Shown: positions 36,201-42,200 of the stretch, piece after piece
Layout: each line of letters opens with the position of its first letter
Position numbering within the stretch: position 1 is the stretch's first letter
Assembly (NCBI RefSeq): GCF_003350475.1
Contig: NZ_QQAV01000001.1
Location: 302,836 to 366,835, forward strand
From: Pseudacidovorax intermedius
GTDB taxonomy: Bacteria > Pseudomonadota > Gammaproteobacteria > Burkholderiales > Burkholderiaceae_C
Direction of reading: 5' to 3'
Length of the DNA: 64,000 nucleotides
Translations under genes and position numbers: made by a program
The notes under the pieces: model-generated
The model's input: the letters and a program-made list of their open reading frames with translations, nothing else
The model's database searches: none
What the model was told of the DNA's origin: nothing

Positions 36201-39200
36201 GTTCAGCGGCACCACGTCGCCCGACATGGCCTCGGTGACGATCAGGTCGCCGATGTCGGTGCCGGCCAGTGCGCCGAGGAAGCGGATGTTGTAGCGGTGG
36301 CCGCCCTGGCTCTGGGTGTCGAAGCGGACCTGCACGTCGCCGTCGGCAGCGCCCAGCAGGCCGACCAGCGCATCGTGGATGTAGCGCGCGTTGTTGGTGA
36401 CGTCGTTGCCCACGAAGGTCAGCGTGCGCGCGCCGGCGACGCCGTCGATCTCGAGGGTGTAGGTGCCCCGGGACGAATAGGGCGTGGTGAAGAGCAGCTG
36501 CTTGACCTCGTCGGCGCCGGCCGTGGCCGCCACCACCTGCGCGATGCCGATGCTCACGGGCGGGGCGGGCACGCGCTCGGCCTCGATGACGATCTGCTTG
36601 ACCTCGCTGGCGCCGGCGGTGGCCTCGGCCGCGGTGTCCACGGTGACCGTGACCGGTGCGGCATGGGCCTGCACCGTCAGGGCCTGGGCCTCGGCACCCG
36701 CCAGGGCGCCGACGAGCTCGATGGTGAAGCCCTCGGCCCGCGAGCCGCTGACCTTCACGTTGCCCTGGCCGATGCCCGTGAGCCCTTCGAGCGCGCCGGT
36801 GAGCAGGGCGATGAGGGCGCTGCTGCTTTCGCGGCCGTCCAGTGCAAGCTGCGCCTGGTGGCCGCCGTACTCCAGATCCAGCGTGCCGGCGGTGCCGGCG
36901 GCCAGCTGCAGGCGCCACTGCGCGTTCTGCGTCTCGGTGCTGGCATCGACCGCGGGGATGGGCATGCCGCGGTTGATCTGCACCTGCAGGTCGGAGCCGG
37001 CGATGGTCACGCCGTCGAGCCCAACGAAGTCGGCCAGCTCGGCGCTGGCCTGCAGGCTGGTGAAGTGGCGGGCCGGCGCATCGCGGTCGGTGGCCAGCAG
37101 CAGGCCGAAGTCGGCCTGGCCCAGGCGCAGGCCCAGCGCGTCGTCGCTGCCGCCATGCAGGCCGGCGAAGGCGGACAGGCCGGCGCCGCCCAACGTGAGG
37201 GTGTCCGCATGGATGACGCTGCCGTCGGACAGGGTCAGGTCCTGGCGCTTGCTCTGCAGCGCGAAGTCGCCTTCGACGGCGAAGAAATCGAAGACGTTGA
37301 GTTCGATGTGGGCCGCGGCTTCGAGCAGCTCGCCGGCGCTGCCGGCGAAGTCCAGCGTGCGCGTGCTGTCGGGGCCGGTGGCCACGGGCAGCGGCTGCGC
37401 CGCCCAGTCGACCACCACGCCATCGGCGTCGGCGCGGTTGATGCGCAGCTCGACCTGGCTGACGGTGGCGACCAGCCCGTCGACGCCGATGAAGGCCGCG
37501 CTGCCGGCGCTGGCCTCCAGTGCGCTCCAGTGGCGGGCCGTGCCGCCCGCCGCCTGCAGCTGCTCGGTGGCCAGCACCAGGCCGAAGCCGACGTCGTCGA
37601 AGCGCAGGCCGATGGCGTCGCTGCTGCCGCCGGCCAGGCCGGCAAAGCCGCGCGCATGGGCCGCGCCCACGGTGAGCAGGTCGACGCCGACCTGGGTGTG
37701 GTCCTCGTCGGCCAGGGTGACGGTGCCGCTGCTGCGGTTGAAGGCGAAGTCGCCTTCGAGTTGCACGAAGCCGAAGAGGTCGAGGGTGAGGTGGCCCGCA
37801 GCGCGGGTGACGGCGCCTTCGCTGCCGTCCAGGGCCAGGGTGAATTCGGTGTCGGCGCCGGTGTCCACGGCCAGGCCGTGGCTGCCCGAGAAGTCCAGCA
37901 CCACGCCGTCGGCGGCGGCGCGGTTGATGGCCACGGACAGGTCCTGCCCGCTGGCGCTGAAGCCGTCGAGCCCAGTGAAGCCGGCCGTGCCCGCACTGGC
38001 CTGCAGCACGCTCCACTGGCGCGCCGGTGCGCTCTGGCCGGTGACGGTCTTCTCGGTGGCCAGGGCCAGCGCCAGGTCCACGCCCGACAGGCCGAAGCCG
38101 GTGTCGCCGACGCCAGCGAAGGCCTCCAGGTCGTGCGCGCCCAGCGTCAGCAGGCGCACCTGCACATCGCCCGACTCGTCGGCGGCGGTGCCGGCCAGGT
38201 CGGCCGTGCGCAAGGTGGTGTCGTAGCTCTCCAGCGCGAAGCTGCCGCTGGCCTGGAAGAAGCCGAAGGCGTCCAGCCGCAGCGTGCCGGCGGCGCGGGT
38301 GATGGCGCCCTCGGCGCCGTCCATGTCGAAGGCCAGGCGACCGGCGCCGGTGTCGAGCCCGAGTGCCGTGGCGCCGGCGGAGAAGTCGACCACCGGGCCG
38401 GAGGAGGCGCGGTTGATGGCCAGGCGCAGGTCCTCGCCCGCGGCCACGAGTCCGTCCACGCCGGTGAGCGCGGCGCCGTCGGCCCGGGCCTGCAGGCTGG
38501 TCCAGCTGCGTGCCGGCTGGCCGGCCGCGACCTGCTCGGTGGACAGGGCCAGCGCGAAGTCAACGCCCGACAGCTGCAGCCCCAGCGCCTGGGCGGTGCC
38601 GCCGCCGGTGCCGGCGAAGGCCTGCAGGTCGTGCCCGCCCAGGGTGAGCAGGTCGGCCCGCACCTGGCTGTGGTCGGCCAGCGTGAGCGTCTGGGTGGAC
38701 TTGGCCAGGGCGAAGTCGCCTTCGAGCTGCAGGAAGCCGAAGGCGTCCACGCGCAGGTGGCCACTGGCGCGCAGCAGTTCGCCTTCGCTGCCGTCCATGG
38801 CCAGGGCCACGGTGGTGCCGGTGGCCACGGGCACGGCCAGCTGGGTGCGGCCGCTGGCGTAGTCGACCAGGCTGCCGTCGGCGGCGGCGCGGTTGATCTC
38901 GATGGACAGCCTGCTGCCGGACAGCGCGAAGCCGTCGATGCCCACCCAGGCGGCCTCGCCCACGCGGGCCTGCAGGCTGCTCCAGTGGCGCGCCTGCGCG
39001 CCGGCGCCCGCCTCGCTCAGCAGCGCCAGCGCGAAGTCCACGTCCGACAGGCGCAGGCCGAAGGCGTCGGTCTGGCCGTCGCGCACACCCGCGAAGGCGG
39101 CGATGCCGCGGCCGCCCAGGCTGAGCATGTCCACCTGCACCGGCGTGGCCGATTCGTCCACGTCGGCCGTGGCGGCCACGTCGGCCAGCACCACGGTCTG

Positions 39201-42200
39201 GCTGCTCTTGCGCAGGGCGAAGTCGCCCTCGGCGCTGAAGAAGCCGAAGGCCTGCAGGTCGAGGTGGCCGCTGACCTGCAGCAGGGTGCCGTCGCGCCCG
39301 TCCATGTCCAGCGCCACGGCATCGGCGCCCTCGCCCACCGTCAGGCCATGGGCCAGGTAGTCCACCACGGCGTCGCCTTGGCGGCCGGCCTGGTTGATGG
39401 TCAGGCCCAGGTCACTGCCGGACAGCGACAGGCCGTCGATGCCGCTCAGGCTGGCCGTGCCCAGCGTGGCCTGGGCGCTGACCCAGGTGCGGCTGGCGTC
39501 GGCCGAGTCGGCCAGCAGCGCCAGGCCCAGGTCGGCACCGGCCAGGTCGAAGCCCACGCCGCCAATGCCCACATGGCCGCCCGCGTCCTGCAGGCCGATG
39601 GCCAGCAGCTGCGCATCGACCACGCTGCCGTCGGCCAGCACCACCGATTCGCTGCGCCGGTCCACCGAGACGGTGCCCTGCGCCTGCACGAAGCCGAAGA
39701 GCGACAGGTCCAGCGTGCCCTGCGCATGCAGCAGCTCGCCGGCGGCGCCGTCCATGTCGAGCACGATCTCGCCGCCGTCGGCCCCGGTGGCCACGCGCAG
39801 CGGACTGCGGGCCAGGTCGGCCACGGGGTCGCCGGCCCGGCCGGCGCGGTTGATGGTGATGCCGAACTGGCTGCCGCTGGCCGAGACGCCCGGCACGCCC
39901 TGCAGCGAGACGGTCTCGGCCGAGGCCTTGAGGCCGGTCCAGGTGCGGCTCGCATCGCTGCGGGCGCTCATGAGGGCGAGCGCGAACTCCACGCCCGTCA
40001 TCTGCAGGCCGAAGGCGGTGCCCAGCAGGCCGGCGCTGGCGTCCAGATGGCTGGCGCCCAGCGTGAGCACGTCGGCCAGCACCGGCGTGTCGGGATCGCT
40101 GGCCAGCACGATCTGCGCCGTGCCCTTGTGCAGCGCGAAGTCGCCGGTGGCACTGAAGAAGCCGGCGACTTCGAGCAGGCCCTGGCTGACGGCCACTTCC
40201 TGCACGCCGGCGAGCAGGCCCTGGCCGAAGGTGTGGCTGCCGCCCGCGGCGTCGACCACGGTGCCGCTGGCATCGGCGGCGGTGCTGTTCCAGCGCACGC
40301 TGGCCACGGCGGCGGCCAGCGTGACGTCCGCGCCCAGGGCGACGTCGATGCCGCCCGTGGCCTCCAGCACGGTGCCGCCGCCGCCGGCCAGCACGAGCAG
40401 GCCGACGTCGGCATCGGTCACGCCGGCATCGAAGGCGCCGCTGCGCAGCGCGACCGAGGCCTTGCTGGCCACGATGGCCATGGCGCCGTCGGCCCCCGGC
40501 TGGAAGAAGAAGTCGCCGTGGATGGCGATGCTGCCGCCCACCACCGCCTGCAGGCCGTAGATGCCCACCGTGGCCGCGCTGTGGCCCGGCAGGTCGGAGA
40601 AGGTGTAGGCGAAATCGCCGAAGGCCAGCGAATGGCCGGTGAGCGACTGCGCCTGCTGGTTGAAGCGCAGCGTGGCCGAGTCGGCGCTGACCGAGGCGAA
40701 GTCGCCGCCCTGCAGGAAGGCGCGGCCCGAGGCCTCCAGCGCGATCAGCCCGTCGCCGTCGACCACCAGGCCGAAGGCGCCGTGGTCGATGCCCACCGCC
40801 ATGCCGCCGGCCTGCAGCCGGGCGCTGATGTCCTGCCCCGCGGCCTGGAGCGTGCCGTCGGCCACCGAGAAGCCCATATCGCCTTCCAGGCGGAGGTCGC
40901 TCGCCACGGTCAGGCTGGCATGGCCGGCGAGGGTGGCGGCATTGCTGTCCGAGCCCGTGCCGTCGAAGGTGTAGAGCACCTGCTGCTGCGCGTCGGTGAT
41001 GTGCAGCGGCGTGTTGTGCAGGTCCAGGCTGCCGCTGTTGCCGGTGCCCAGGCCCAGGCTGAATTCCAGCGTGAGCTGCGTCGCGTCCAGCTGCATGGCC
41101 ACGCCCTGCAGGCTGGCGCCGCTGGCCTGGCCCTGCGCCATCACCCAGCCGCGGTCGCTGCCGTCGGTGGCGGCGATGAAGACGATGCCCACGTCGGCGC
41201 CGCTGAACGCGAGGCCGGGCGCCTGGCTGTCGGTCGCGTCCAGGCCCAGGTAGCCGCTGCCGCCGGCCAGCGACAGCGTGAAGACGTCGTAGTAGCCCTG
41301 GTCGGCGCCCTCGCCCAGCAGCAGGTGCGCGGTGTGGCCCAGCTGGAAGTCGCCGGACAGGCTCAGGCCCTGGCCCAGATCCACCGCGCCGCTGAAGGCC
41401 ACGCTCTGGTTGTCGGCGAAGTAGGAATGGTTGAGGAACTCGCCGATGCGGTCGGTGGCCGTGGTGCCGCCGGTGGTCTGGGCCAGCGCGTCCACCAGGA
41501 AGGCCGCGGCCCCGTCGAGCTGGTGGGCCACCAGCACCAGTGCGCCGCCGCCGTTGTCGCCGGCACGCTGCTCGATGGTGAAGTACAGGTCGTCGTCGGC
41601 CTGCACGAAGCCCGTGCCGTGCGCGAAGCTGCCGCTGAGCTGGCCGTAGGTGAGGAAGGTGAACTCCTGCCCCTCGGTGGGCCGGAAGCCGTCGATCAGG
41701 CTGACGCTGAGCTTGCCGTCCAGCGTGGCCAGCTGGCTGACGTTGAGCTGGTCGTAATGGCCGCTGCCGGTGCCGGCGTCGCTGCCGCCCAGCTGGATCT
41801 CCAGCGTGCCGCCGGCCGACTGGGTGTACGACAGCACGTTCTGCACGCCGGGCGAATGCCCCGGGCTCACGGTGCCGCTGTTGAGCAGCGCCACGTTGAG
41901 CGAGCCCGAGCCGTACAGCGTCTCGTTGGCCGCCACCGCGAGCGTGCTGTCGAAGTAGCCCTGGCTGGCGAGGTTGCCGACATCGAAGACCTGGCTGTCG
42001 ACGGAGAAGGTGGTGGGCACGGCCGTCAGGCGCGGCTGCTCGACCAGCGCCTGGTAGGCCTCGGGCGAGATCAGCGGCGTGGCCGGCGCCTGGCCGTCCG
42101 GCGCATCGAAGTCGTAGGCGCCGTGCAGGGCCTGGCCATGGCCCTGGTCGTCGGGCATGACCACGGGCAGCACGCCCAGCACCGGGTCCGCCGACAGCAG

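Larger units (their letters stand above)
26400..40480 (-). repeat. About 22 degenerate 150-230-residue repeats inside the giant protein
   Basis: Each unit shows the same order of short motifs: a D(F/L)ALAL segment, W(T)SLQA, a hydrophobic strand ending in INRA or INQA, VVDY or VVDF, LDMDG..GELL, ASGHL, FGFF, EGDFA, TVTLADG, and a loop of the DAFAG type. I counted about 22 occurrences of the (I/V/L)N-R/Q/T anchor between roughly 40.0 and 26.4 kb. The N-terminal 12 to 13 copies are about 150 residues and regular. The later ones are longer and carry Asp-rich inserts. The alternation of short strands suggests a beta-rich rod. A different module cluster interrupts the array near 35.3-36.9 kb. Confidence 0.75.

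Noticed and set aside
18238..38016. Several long minus-strand frames (for example 26725-34854, 35008-38016 and 18238-22962)
   Set aside because: They are other frames of the giant gene's own strand; translations are Arg/Gly/His-rich, while the third frame gives ordered repeats and known motifs throughout.
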